A DNA stretch of 64,000 nt from an uncultured Mobiluncus sp. (lineage in GTDB: Bacteria > Actinomycetota > Actinomycetes > Actinomycetales > Actinomycetaceae). A program made the position numbers and the translations under genes. Every line of letters starts with the position of its first letter. Positions within the stretch are counted from its first letter, which is position 1. The stretch is taken from assembly GCF_947254095.1 (NCBI RefSeq), contig NZ_CAMYBV010000005.1:52913-116912 (forward strand). Reading direction: 5' to 3'. This document shows positions 1 through 8,868 of the stretch, piece by piece. The notes under the pieces were generated by a model that saw only the letters and a program-made list of their open reading frames with translations, was not told the origin of the DNA and did not search any database.

Positions 1-1
1 C

Positions 2-721
2 ATGGAATGGCAGGTGCGTCATTTCGTGAAGCGGGCCGACTCGTGTTCCACCGTGTCCACATTTATTGCCTCCGAGTACGAAAAGAATTTCGGCATTTCC
101 CCGACACTGGTCGTCAATGCCACCCCTTTCCATGACTTGCACCCTACCGATACCCCTGAAAACGGTCCGATTCGTATGGTTCATGCCGGAACCTGCCGAC
201 CGGATCGCTTTGCTGAAATCATGATTGACGCGGTAGCCGATTTGGACGGCAGATATACCTTGGATATGTATCTGGTCAACAACGGCTCCGATTACTTTAC
301 GCAGTTAAGTGAGAAATGCCGCGACATTCCCAATGTAAATCTGCATCCCGGTGTATCCTACGATAACCTCATCGACACGTTGCACCGCTATGACCTCGGT
401 TTTCACAACCTTCCTCCGGTGAACTTCAACAGTCGTTACGCTTTGCCGAACAAGTTTTTTGACTTCGTACAAGCCAGAATTGGTATGGTCATCGGCCCCT
501 CGCCGGAGATGGTCTCTCGCCTCGAGAAATACCAGCTGGGCCGGGTCGCCGCTGATTTCACCAAGGAAACTCTGCGGGAGGCACTGGATAGAACTACTCC
601 CGCAGAAGTTGCGACCTGGAAACTAAACGCTCACCGCCACGCCCGCGAACTTTCCAGTGAAAATGTGGTGCAACCGTGGAAAGACGCAGTTGAGACTATA
701 ACGGCTAAAAGCAAGGAGTGA
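2..721 (+). CDS. Glycosyltransferase, 5' end cut by window
   Basis: The frame is open from the window edge, so the ATG at base 2 is probably internal and the N-terminal domain lies outside. The visible 239 residues look like the C-terminal half of a GT-B glycosyltransferase: a segment around residues 58-66 (RMVHAGTC) like the inter-domain start of the nucleotide-sugar domain, then NLHPGVSYDNLIDTLHRYD, and a late SRYALPNKFFDFVQARI stretch typical of the donor-binding helix region. It would transfer a sugar onto a lipid-linked glycan in the cytoplasm. It is the first of four same-strand genes, 48 bp before the next. The exact family and donor cannot be told. Confidence 0.72.
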   Translation: MEWQVRHFVKRADSCSTVSTFIASEYEKNFGISPTLVVNATPFHDLHPTDTPENGPIRMVHAGTCRPDRFAEIMIDAVADLDGRYTLDMYLVNNGSDYFTQLSEKCRDIPNVNLHPGVSYDNLIDTLHRYDLGFHNLPPVNFNSRYALPNKFFDFVQARIGMVIGPSPEMVSRLEKYQLGRVAADFTKETLREALDRTTPAEVATWKLNAHRHARELSSENVVQPWKDAVETITAKSKE

Positions 722-768
722 ATACCCAGCTTGCGTTCCGCTAAGCGCATATTTGAAGGGGAAACACC

Positions 769-2262
769 ATGAATTTTCACAGAACTATCATTCGTCTAAA
801 CCAGCGCTTTCATATCATGGGACGATTGGCTTTTCTGGCAAGAATCTTGGGGCGTATAGTTCCAGGGAACGCCGGTATGCTACTGCGATTAAATGCATAT
901 ATATCCTCAATGTACCTAAAGGGCAGACTTCCCGTAGACAAAGTTACGAGCCTCGTTGAGCTCAGTCTCGGGCGGGCTGATTCATTATGGAAAAAGGGTA
1001 ATACAGTCGATACAGCGCGTTTCTTAAGCGCAGCGTTGCAACTCTACTATCACTCAAGTCAGGTAGGGGGGATTGGGTCTCCGCTTCTAGCTAACACACA
1101 CTATTCAGATATCTTGCGAAAAAGCACAGCTTACTGTGAAATTTTCCAATCCAACGAAGGCTCTCGAGCTATCAAAAACAGCGAAAAATTGGGTGCAGAC
1201 AAGAAACTTAGCATTCTGGCTCTGTCTAGAACCGAAAACGATTTTTATTTTAGCCTGCCGCAATTTGCATTTCTTGAAAAGCAAGGGCATCGCATTACTA
1301 AATTTGCTCTGGAAGACTTACCTGATTCTGAGCGCCTGTTAAGTGTTAAGATGGCCGTGGACCGCGGTATTAAGCTGCATGAAGGTGAAAAAATTTTGCC
1401 ACCTGCACCGCTACGACCTCTAATCGCACAGGCCGACATTATTTGGATTGAATGGGGCAATGAAGTTGCTGTCTTAGTGTCCCAGTGGGAACTTAATAAA
1501 CCCGTAAAAGTGCACATTCACCAATATGAATCGAAGAGCAACTGGCTGCACTTGCTTAATATTCCAGGTATAGACCATATTTGCTACTCTGCTCCGTCTG
1601 CGTTGAGTATATCCTTGGCTCAACGTCCAGAAATCAGTGATGTCCCCCACTCTTACATCCCACTCGGTATTGAGGTAAACCGGTTCACCACTAATAAACT
1701 CCAAACTGCTCGATACACCGTTGCTCAAATCGGATGGAGGGCCGAAGTCAAAGATACCAGTTGGACTATTGAAGTGATGCGCCGGGTTCACGAACACGAC
1801 CCCAAATGGAGACTTTTGATTGTTGGTCCGAAACCAAATCCGAGCTCGGTGTGGGCCCGGAAGATTTATGAACAAATTGCTCAATACGATTGGATTGAAA
1901 TAACAGGAAACTGGGACAAAGTCGAAAACTATCTGCCGGAAGTTGGTTACATAATTTCTGCATCGGTCCAGGAAGGACTGCACATGGCGGTTGCAGAAGC
2001 AGCGTGTGCCGGGTGCGTTCCTGTGGTACGTAACTGGCCTGAACTTCTACATTATGGAGCAGCATCAGCCGTATATCCCCATGAATGGATTGTAAACAGT
2101 CCAGAGGAAGCGACTCGGAGAATTCTTGAGCTTACCACCCCGGATGAAAAATACCGCCGTTGGGTAGAAGATAACTTTAATGCAACCACAACCAACCACG
2201 AGAAAGAACAGCTTCTACTATCTCTGGTAGGAGCAGCCCATCGACCGGTTGAACAGGAATAA
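769..2262 (+). CDS. Glycosyltransferase (GT4-like), 497 aa
   Basis: The ATG follows a ribosome site AGGGGAAA about 5 nt upstream. The N-terminal ~140 residues are poorly conserved and may form a helical or membrane-associated region. The C-terminal half has GT-B features: AQIGWRAEVKDTSW near residue 320, LLIVGPKPNP near 350, and the donor-site region SASVQEGLHMAVAEAACAGCVPVVRNWPE near 400, which matches the E-x7-E pattern of GT4 enzymes. The expected role is adding one sugar in assembly of the surface polymer. The gene is visibly richer in A+T than the genes after 10 kb, which hints at transfer. It sits 8 bp before the flippase gene, as in one operon. Confidence 0.78.
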   Translation: MNFHRTIIRLNQRFHIMGRLAFLARILGRIVPGNAGMLLRLNAYISSMYLKGRLPVDKVTSLVELSLGRADSLWKKGNTVDTARFLSAALQLYYHSSQVGGIGSPLLANTHYSDILRKSTAYCEIFQSNEGSRAIKNSEKLGADKKLSILALSRTENDFYFSLPQFAFLEKQGHRITKFALEDLPDSERLLSVKMAVDRGIKLHEGEKILPPAPLRPLIAQADIIWIEWGNEVAVLVSQWELNKPVKVHIHQYESKSNWLHLLNIPGIDHICYSAPSALSISLAQRPEISDVPHSYIPLGIEVNRFTTNKLQTARYTVAQIGWRAEVKDTSWTIEVMRRVHEHDPKWRLLIVGPKPNPSSVWARKIYEQIAQYDWIEITGNWDKVENYLPEVGYIISASVQEGLHMAVAEAACAGCVPVVRNWPELLHYGAASAVYPHEWIVNSPEEATRRILELTTPDEKYRRWVEDNFNATTTNHEKEQLLLSLVGAAHRPVEQE

Positions 2263-2270
2263 TAAATATT

Positions 2271-3650
2271 ATGCCTACTAATTTTAACGTGGCAAAATGG
2301 TGGAAAAAATTCACCACCCAACACCAGGTGCTTTCAAATATCAGCATCCTGGCTACCGGAACTGCCGCTACTCAAGCTTTAGTATTGATTGTTTCAATAT
2401 TTACCGCTCGTATTTTCTCTCCTGCGGTATTCGGTGAGTTTGCCTTGTTTTCTGCCATAGTCGGAGTGTTCGTGGTCATTGCTACTCTCAGGTATGACCT
2501 GGCTGTAGTGCTGCCTGATACTGACAAAGACGCTCGTCAGCTGATTAGACTATCTACGCGAACCAATTTCATAGTCTCGATTGCCGCTACTGCCCTGGCG
2601 TTCGCTCTGCGCCCGATAGTCCTACAAATTTGGGGCTCACAAATTCTAGCAACCTGGATCCCGCTGATTGGTGTCGCTATTTTTTGCTCAGCCCAAGTAT
2701 CGATTTGGCAGTATTGGTATAACCGAAAACGACAATACACAGTTATTGCCCTCAATCGTTTCGAATCGGGTGCGGGCACATCTTTCGGTCAACTTGGATT
2801 GGGACTAGCTGGACTCACTTCACTGTTAGGTCTGATAGCGGGCAACCTCATAGGATTGCTGTGGGCACTGTTCAATTTAGGGCGCCAATCCAGGGAAACT
2901 CGAATTCCCCCGACCGAGGACACGGCATCGATTTGGGAAATGGCCAACCGCTACAAAAAGATGCCCTTGCTGAACCTTCCTAATGCTCTGATAGACGCAG
3001 TGCGCACAAACGGAATCCAAATGTTGATAGGAGCCATTGCCTTAGACTCTCTGGGTCAGTTTAACTTGGCCTGGAGAATTCTTCAGGCTCCGATTGCTCT
3101 TTTGAACGGTGCTATTGCCCAAGTTTTTTTGGAACGTATGGCTCGTGTGAAACGTGGTGAACTTACCGGGCTGGTTCGCGCCGTGATGAAGCGAGCCACG
3201 CTTTTCGGTATTCCTCCTTTCGTTTTACTGTGGATACTGTCCCCTTGGCTGGTGCCTCTGGTTTTTGGCCCCAACTGGGCCCAAGCCGGATTAATCGCCC
3301 GCGCCATCGTTCCGTGGCTCGCTATAAACCTCATTGCTTCCCCGCTTTCCGGAGTTTTCGTAGTCACCGGACGTCAACTCTGGATTTTGTTGCACACCAT
3401 CATCTTTACCGCCGTGCCGCTACTTTGGTTAGCTTTATCACCACTAGATTTCATGATGACTCTGCATTTTCTGAGCCTCATGATGGCCTTCATGCTCCTA
3501 GTGCTTATCTTTATCGCTGATTTAGCCGCCCGAGCCTACGACAAAGCAGAAGCCGCCGAAACCGGAAAACCAACTGACCAGACTTTTGATGATGAAATAG
3601 GCAACGCCGGAACCAACAAACCTGAACAGGACGAAATCAATGAGGATTGA
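2271..3650 (+). CDS. Polysaccharide flippase (Wzx/MATE-like)
   Basis: A 459-residue integral membrane protein with about 12 hydrophobic segments. It starts with LSNISILATGTAATQALVLIVSIF and FSPAVFGEFALFSAIVGV, the typical opening of the oligosaccharide flippase family (PST/Wzx). A charged tail rich in Glu and Asp follows the last membrane segment. Family role: moving an undecaprenyl-diphosphate-linked repeat unit across the membrane. Its frame overlaps the next glycosyltransferase by 11 bp, which argues for translational coupling. The locus also carries a Wzm/Wzt exporter at 31.9-33.5 kb, so two export routes, and perhaps two polymers, may be encoded here. The ribosome site before ATG 2271 is weak. 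Confidence 0.9.
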   Translation: MPTNFNVAKWWKKFTTQHQVLSNISILATGTAATQALVLIVSIFTARIFSPAVFGEFALFSAIVGVFVVIATLRYDLAVVLPDTDKDARQLIRLSTRTNFIVSIAATALAFALRPIVLQIWGSQILATWIPLIGVAIFCSAQVSIWQYWYNRKRQYTVIALNRFESGAGTSFGQLGLGLAGLTSLLGLIAGNLIGLLWALFNLGRQSRETRIPPTEDTASIWEMANRYKKMPLLNLPNALIDAVRTNGIQMLIGAIALDSLGQFNLAWRILQAPIALLNGAIAQVFLERMARVKRGELTGLVRAVMKRATLFGIPPFVLLWILSPWLVPLVFGPNWAQAGLIARAIVPWLAINLIASPLSGVFVVTGRQLWILLHTIIFTAVPLLWLALSPLDFMMTLHFLSLMMAFMLLVLIFIADLAARAYDKAEAAETGKPTDQTFDDEIGNAGTNKPEQDEINED

Positions 3651-4698
3651 TACCACGGTCATAATTCCCTGCCACGACCCCAACCGTCCGATTCGACGCG
3701 CGGTCGCTTCAGCGCTACGTTCCAGCGGAGTAAATGTGCTGGTGATAGCTCATAATACGGATTCAGAAGGGATGCGCACCGCCTTGGGTCCACTGGCCTC
3801 CCGGGTGCGTCTGGAGCCGTTTACGGATGGTATTCCCTCCCCGGCGGGACCATTCAATCACGGGTTAACCATCACAAACACCCGCTTCGTGTCAATCATG
3901 GGTTCCGACGATGTTCTGGAAACGGGGGCAGTCGATTACTGGCGCGTACTGGCGAAACGTTGGGACGCTGATATGGTGTTGACGCGATTGCGCCGCGGAA
4001 AAGCCCGCCGTCCGATTCACGCCCCCGCGGTTCGCCCTTGGCTCTACGGAGTGGCGGACTTTGCCAAAGATCGGCTCTATTATCGTTCCGCCCCGTTGGG
4101 GTTAATGCGCCGCGAACGCCTGGAGGAACTGGGACTCCGCATGACTCCTGACTTTCCGGTGGGTGAAGATATTGCTTTTTCGATGCGACTCTATTCTTCG
4201 TCTACAGTGGTGGTGCAGCGTCGCGGACCCGGCTACCTGGTCGGCGAAGACGCCAAAACGCGGGTCACCACTACGTCTCGACCGGTAGATGTGGAACTGC
4301 AACACATCACTGATTTGCTATCTCGGTCTTGGGTGGCAGATTGGAGCGCAGAAATGCGCGCCGGGGTGGCGATCAAGACTCTGCGGATTCACGTTTTTGG
4401 ACTGTTACTAAACCGAGAGATGGATTTCTGGACACCCGCCCAACGCCTCTCTCTGGCAGCGGTTGCCCAATCATTGTGCGATTTTGCCCCCGGTTGTGAG
4501 CAGGCTTTCTCACGAGCCGACACAGCTTTGTTGCAGGCCATCCTAAACCCACAATCCCCCAATGACCAGCTGCTCCAGTTAGCTCATGCTCGGAGTCGGT
4601 TCTTTGCGCCCGCAGCCCTCATTCCGGCGTATGCACAAGGCTGGTGGCATCGGGAGGGACCACTCCGTTTTGACGTGGCCAGCTTCCTGGTGCGCTAA
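3640..4698 (+). CDS. Glycosyltransferase family 2, intact copy
   Basis: A 352-residue GT2 (GT-A fold) enzyme. The N-terminal TTVIIPCHDPNRPIRRAVAS segment is the nucleotide-binding start, and SIMGSDDVLE near residue 88 supplies the metal-binding acidic motif. It would transfer a sugar to the lipid-linked glycan. The start overlaps the end of the flippase gene. Residues from about 125 to the stop are repeated in a broken copy at 6744-10403 on the same strand, which gives a functional reference for that pseudogene. The gene converges with the epimerase gene, with 40 bp between the stops. Confidence 0.88.
   Translation: MRIDTTVIIPCHDPNRPIRRAVASALRSSGVNVLVIAHNTDSEGMRTALGPLASRVRLEPFTDGIPSPAGPFNHGLTITNTRFVSIMGSDDVLETGAVDYWRVLAKRWDADMVLTRLRRGKARRPIHAPAVRPWLYGVADFAKDRLYYRSAPLGLMRRERLEELGLRMTPDFPVGEDIAFSMRLYSSSTVVVQRRGPGYLVGEDAKTRVTTTSRPVDVELQHITDLLSRSWVADWSAEMRAGVAIKTLRIHVFGLLLNREMDFWTPAQRLSLAAVAQSLCDFAPGCEQAFSRADTALLQAILNPQSPNDQLLQLAHARSRFFAPAALIPAYAQGWWHREGPLRFDVASFLVR
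4003..4698 (+). repeat. Direct repeat, copy 1 (3' part of GT2 gene)
   Basis: This part of the intact GT2 gene is matched by 6744-6988 joined to 9963-10403 in the same orientation. The match begins near the PIHAPAVRPWLYG codons and stops at the stop codon. The outer ends are nearly identical at base level (about 45 identical bases before the stop), while the middle is clearly more divergent. The two copies flank the opposite-strand epimerase gene. Confidence 0.85.
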
Positions 4699-4738
4699 AC
4701 CGACTAGAGCATTGCGCTCTCCGCAGTTCAGGTGAAAC

Positions 4739-6523
4739 TCAAATCTGATAGAGAAGTTTGTCTTTCTTCGTGACTTCGCTGTGCACAGACTCAACAGCTT
4801 CAGGTTCTAGGGTGGGAACGTTCTCATGAGAAATCAGTTTGTGGAACGGTCGCTCATCATTTTCACCTTCGAAATGCAGAACCTCGGTTAGTTTCTCCCC
4901 GGGTCGCAGTCCCGTAATTTCAATTTCTATGTCCTTACCGCTCATCTCAATCATGCGTTTAGCAACATCGATAATTTTTACCGGCTTACCCATGTCAAGG
5001 ACCAGCACTTCCCCAGTTCTTCCAATAGCTCCCGCCTGCATAACTAGGGAACAGGCTTCCTGAATTGTCATGAAAAAGCGTTCCACATCCGGGTGAGTGA
5101 TTGTGATTGGACCCCCTCTTTCAATCTGAGAGGTAAAAGTCCATAGCACAGAGCCTCGAGAACCCAGCACGTTGCCAAAACGCACCGACACGTACCGCCA
5201 CCCTTTATTCGCATTTTTCTGAGAATAGTAAGCTACGATACGTTCCGCAGTACGTTTCGTTCTTCCCAATACAGTAGTGGGTTCGGCGGCTTTATCGGTA
5301 GAAATATTCACTAGGTTCGCTACACCGAATTCAGTGCAGAGCTCAACCACATTCCGGGTTCCCAAAACATTTGTTTTCCAACCCTCCTCTGGGTACTGTT
5401 CTAGCATTGGAAGATGCTTTAGTGCTGCTGCATGGAAAACTACTTGCGGGTGATGCTGATCAAAGATGGACCGAAGCGCCTCGCGGTCTCTAATGTCGCA
5501 TAGAGCAAAATTCGGTGTGTCCAGCATTCCAGAGCCATAAAGTTCCAAATCCATGGCGTGCAGGGCAGATTCGTCTCGGTCTAGGAGTACGAGTTCCGCA
5601 GGACTCAATGCCTTTACTTGGCGGCACAATTCACTACCAATAGAGCCCCCAGCCCCAGTAACGAGAACACGACGGCCGGTAATATATTTAGTCACTTCTT
5701 CAAAGTCAATCTGGATTTGGCGACGACCCAGCATATCTCCAACATTTAGTTGACGGATGTTATGCAAGTCAATTTCACCCTGCATCTTTTCGTCGATGAT
5801 ACGTCCCACCAAAGGGACTGTCAGTAACTTAATCCCTGCCTTCGAGGCAGCCATAGAATAAGCCTGATAGGTTTCGTCGCTTGCATTCGGAATCGCCATG
5901 ATAGCGGTTCTCACATCGAGGTGCCGGGCTGCGGCAACAAACTTAGTGCGGTTCCCTAAGACCTTTATCCCACGAATACGGAGGTTTTTTTTATAAACGG
6001 AATCATCGATAAAACCCACTACTTGGTAGGGGGCGGAGGTGTCGGTTTCGAGCTGATGGAGAAGTTGTTCACCATTGCGACCGGCACCAATTAACAGTAC
6101 GCGTTCCGCTCCGGGACGCCCCCGGTGTTTTCTTTCCTGCAAAATCCGCCAAAAAGCCCGCGCTGTACACATAATGAAGAGCGCGATGAACGGGGCCACG
6201 ACGGAAATCTGTGGAGGGACCAGAGTCCTACAGGACAGGAGCACCAGGATTACACCAAATGCTGCGGATACGTAAGTGAGTAGCGCCAGCGAGACAACGT
6301 CCTCGAAAGAAGCTAACCAATAGCGGTTCTGGTAGCGCTTGATGACTAGGCCGACAACAATTTGAAAACAAACCGTTGAAATACCGAAGGAAAGTATGCT
6401 TTGAAGTTTGAGCGAATCAAGCTCAGTTCCGAACACCAGAAATGTGCTTAGGGAAATAGAAACGACCCAAGAGACTGCGTCTGTAATGATGACGGTGGCA
6501 CGACGCGCCCATGTAAGGTTCAA
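4739..6523 (-). CDS. Membrane nucleotide-sugar epimerase/dehydratase (CapD/WbpM/PglF type)
   Basis: A 594-residue protein. Four hydrophobic segments occupy about residues 1-120, followed by a Rossmann-like domain (RVLLIGAGRNGEQLL near 143) and a C-terminal SDR domain with VLVTGAGGSIGSELCRQ near 285 and NISTDKAAEPTTVLGRTKR near 400. Family role: membrane-bound NAD-dependent C4,C6-dehydration or C5 epimerisation of UDP-HexNAc, the first step to several deoxy-amino sugars. The catalytic Tyr (or Met in large dehydratases) position reads Leu (LGRTK), so the exact chemistry is uncertain. Translation likely starts at TTG 6523, after GGAGGT. It is A+T-richer than neighbours and lies between the two copies of the GT2 repeat. 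Confidence 0.88.
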   Translation of the reverse strand: MNLTWARRATVIITDAVSWVVSISLSTFLVFGTELDSLKLQSILSFGISTVCFQIVVGLVIKRYQNRYWLASFEDVVSLALLTYVSAAFGVILVLLSCRTLVPPQISVVAPFIALFIMCTARAFWRILQERKHRGRPGAERVLLIGAGRNGEQLLHQLETDTSAPYQVVGFIDDSVYKKNLRIRGIKVLGNRTKFVAAARHLDVRTAIMAIPNASDETYQAYSMAASKAGIKLLTVPLVGRIIDEKMQGEIDLHNIRQLNVGDMLGRRQIQIDFEEVTKYITGRRVLVTGAGGSIGSELCRQVKALSPAELVLLDRDESALHAMDLELYGSGMLDTPNFALCDIRDREALRSIFDQHHPQVVFHAAALKHLPMLEQYPEEGWKTNVLGTRNVVELCTEFGVANLVNISTDKAAEPTTVLGRTKRTAERIVAYYSQKNANKGWRYVSVRFGNVLGSRGSVLWTFTSQIERGGPITITHPDVERFFMTIQEACSLVMQAGAIGRTGEVLVLDMGKPVKIIDVAKRMIEMSGKDIEIEITGLRPGEKLTEVLHFEGENDERPFHKLISHENVPTLEPEAVESVHSEVTKKDKLLYQI

Positions 6524-6983
6524 AACTACCTCCGCATACTTAGCATTCCAACCCTGAGTTCAGACCGGGATTAACTCTACACCTTGGAACCCAACAGCTC
6601 GAATCCTCAATTTGGTAATTGTGGAGCTCAAGCCTAAAATACTATCTTTCACTGAGCATCTGCAATATTTCCTCTTTGTGATGCGGGAACATCAACAGCC
6701 CGGAATACAGCAGATTCAACCACCCGTGGGCAATCACAGGCTCCCATTCACGCCCCCGCGGTTCGCCCCTGGCTCTACGGGGTGGCAGATCCGGTACGCG
6801 ATCGCTTGTTTTACCGAAACGCCCCGCTGGGTTTAATACGTCTGTCTCGATTGCGTGAGCTGGGGCTTCACATGACCGAGGGACTTCCGGTTGGCTCAGA
6901 CATCGCCTTTTCAGCGCGGCTTTATACCCCTTCAAGGGTGGTTGTGCAAAGACGCGGTCCGGGCTATCTGGTGGGGGAAGATG

Positions 6984-6988
6984 CTGAT
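6984..6988 (+). repeat. Target-site duplication, left copy (CTGAT)
   Basis: CTGAT directly precedes the left terminus TGTCGGTGGCA of the insertion and recurs directly after the right terminus at 9958-9962. Deleting one copy with the insertion restores the host reading frame. Confidence 0.85.
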
Positions 6989-7041
6989 TGTCGGTGGCAG
7001 TTGAAAATGGTGCGTTTTTGGCTGTTGAATTTTGAGCAGTT

Positions 7042-7410
7042 TTATTTTACTGGGTTTGGTTGGTCGTGGTTGCGTAGTCGGTAGGATTCTCCGCTGGTTT
7101 GCAGGACTTGGGCGTGGTGGACTACGCGGTCGATTATTGCTGTGGCTATGGTTGTGGAGCCTGGGATTTCTCCCCATTGGCTGAATGGTAGGTTGGAAGT
7201 GATTATGAGCGAGCCTTGTTCGTAGCGGTCCGAGATGAGTTGGAAGAACAGGTTCGCGGCGTCCGCATCGATTGGGAGGTATCCGAACTCGTCAATGATG
7301 AGAAGGGGGTATTTTTCAAGCGTTTTAATGCTTGGGCTAGCTGTGCGTGGTTATGCGCGGTTTGCAGGGTTTCTATCCAGCCTTGAGCGGTGTTGAACAA
7401 AACGTTAGTG
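7042..7410 (-). pseudogene. istB: istB fragment (IS21 helper ATPase), truncated and frameshifted
   Basis: The minus strand encodes the C-terminal half of IstB: NVLFNTAQGWIETLQ, then PLLIIDEFGYLPIDADAANLF (Walker B) and SLIITSNLPFSQWGEIPGS, ending at TAA 7042-7044. The N-terminal half with Walker A is absent because the IS256-like element abuts it. The two parts lie in different frames. A run of five A (minus strand, 7312-7316) where six would keep the frame, giving LKKYPLLIIDE, explains the shift. IstB loads IstA on target DNA; this copy cannot. Confidence 0.82.
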
Positions 7411-7413
7411 TTT

Positions 7414-8868
7414 GAGCTTGTCAAGTTGTTTGTGTAAGTGGGGGTTTATAGGTGGGGTTCCATGCGGTCGGGGAATGCGGCTGCTAGTTGGGTTAGGGCT
7501 TGTTTCCAGTTTGTGGTCATTTGCCCTTCCATTAGGTATCCTTTAGCTTTCCGGTTTTCGCCTCGTTTTCGTCCTTTCTCTTTCTCGCGCTCTCGGGCGC
7601 GTTTTTCCTCGATATTGATAATGGCTAGCCATAAGAGTTTGACTGCGGCTTCCTCGTTGGGGAAATGGCCCCGGTTCTTCGAGATCTTGCGTAGCTGGTA
7701 GTTGAACGACTCGATCGCGTTAGTGGTGTAAATAACCCGGCGGACCATGGGCGCCAGGTCCAAGAACGGGATAAACCTCTCCCAGGCCCGCTGCCAGGTA
7801 GTGACCGTGGGCGGGTATTTACGGCCCAAATCCGACTCAGCGAAGGCTTCCAGGGCCTCTAAGGCGGCTTCCTCGCTGGGCGCGGTGTAGATGGACCGCA
7901 GACCCCTGGCCACGACCTTGCGGTCCTTGTAAGCCACGAACCGCATTGAGGCCCGGATCAGGTGAACCACACAGGTTTGAATAATAGCGTTCGGCCAGGT
8001 CGCCTCCACGGCCTCAGGAAAGCCGGATAGCCCGTCGGTGGCAACGACCAGGACATCACGTACCCCGCGGTTGGCAAGGTTAGCGCACACACCAGCCCAA
8101 AACGCGGCTCCTTCTTCGGGCTGGACCCAGGTCCCTAGCACGTGCTTGATCCCGTCCATATCCACACCCAGGGCGATATGGACGGCCTTGTTGACGACTT
8201 TGCCGCCGTCTTTGATTTTCACGCTGATAGCATCCAGATACATCACCGGGTAGAACGCGTCCAAAGGCCGGTCTTGCCACACCCTAACCTCATCTAGGAC
8301 CTGGTCAGTAATATTCGAGATCGTCTCGTGAGAAATCTGAGTGTCGAAAGTGGCCTCCAGGTGATGACCAATTTCCCTGACCGTCATGCCACCGGCATAC
8401 AAAGAGATAATCATGTCATCAAGACCCCCAGTACGACGCATCCCTTTAGGAACCAGACGCGGAGCGAACACGCCGTTACGATCCCGGGGCACGCCCAAGG
8501 ATACCAAGCCAGCCTCGGTAATCAGAGTCTTGGGGCTGGTAGCATTGCGGGAGTTACCAGACCCCCGCCCAGCGGCCTCGTTCTTCTCATAACCCAAATG
8601 GGAAGACAGCTCGGCCTGCAAGGCCCGTTCCAGAACTGCTTTAATCATGGACGGGATGAACCCGCCCTCACCAGTAAGTTGTAACTCGCCAGAGTCAATG
8701 GAGTCAAAGCCCCTGTCCAAGGCCCCCGAAACTACCAGCTCCTGAGTGTAATCCTTCCGCTCACTCCTATCAGCCATAACCTCAAGGCTACCGGGAACAA
8801 AACCATCCGTTATGCTCACAACACAATCCCTTTCTACGTGTCACTTACACAAACAATTTGACACCCTC
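7414..8868 (-). mobile_element. IS256-family insertion sequence
   Basis: About 1.45 kb bounded by imperfect inverted repeats: 7414-7440 contains GTCAAGTTGTTTGTGTAAGTG, and its complement at 8842-8868 differs mainly at the outer bases. It contains one transposase gene filling nearly the whole element. No direct target duplication is visible next to its ends, which suggests a deletion next to the element after insertion rather than a simple insertion. Confidence 0.85.
7446..8819 (-). CDS. IS256-family (mutator-type) transposase
   Basis: A 457-residue DDE transposase. The catalytic acids are visible as YLDAISV (Asp196), VVATDGLSGF (Asp262) and TTNAIESFN (Glu370), with the family signature CVVHLIRASM between the last two. 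An insertion-type helical region lies between about 280 and 360, and a Lys/Arg/Glu-rich stretch near 410-425. It catalyses copy-out/paste-in movement through a circular intermediate. The frame is complete, so this copy may be active. Close copies elsewhere in the genome are likely but cannot be seen here. Confidence 0.95.
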   Translation of the reverse strand: MSITDGFVPGSLEVMADRSERKDYTQELVVSGALDRGFDSIDSGELQLTGEGGFIPSMIKAVLERALQAELSSHLGYEKNEAAGRGSGNSRNATSPKTLITEAGLVSLGVPRDRNGVFAPRLVPKGMRRTGGLDDMIISLYAGGMTVREIGHHLEATFDTQISHETISNITDQVLDEVRVWQDRPLDAFYPVMYLDAISVKIKDGGKVVNKAVHIALGVDMDGIKHVLGTWVQPEEGAAFWAGVCANLANRGVRDVLVVATDGLSGFPEAVEATWPNAIIQTCVVHLIRASMRFVAYKDRKVVARGLRSIYTAPSEEAALEALEAFAESDLGRKYPPTVTTWQRAWERFIPFLDLAPMVRRVIYTTNAIESFNYQLRKISKNRGHFPNEEAAVKLLWLAIINIEEKRAREREKEKGRKRGENRKAKGYLMEGQMTTNWKQALTQLAAAFPDRMEPHL

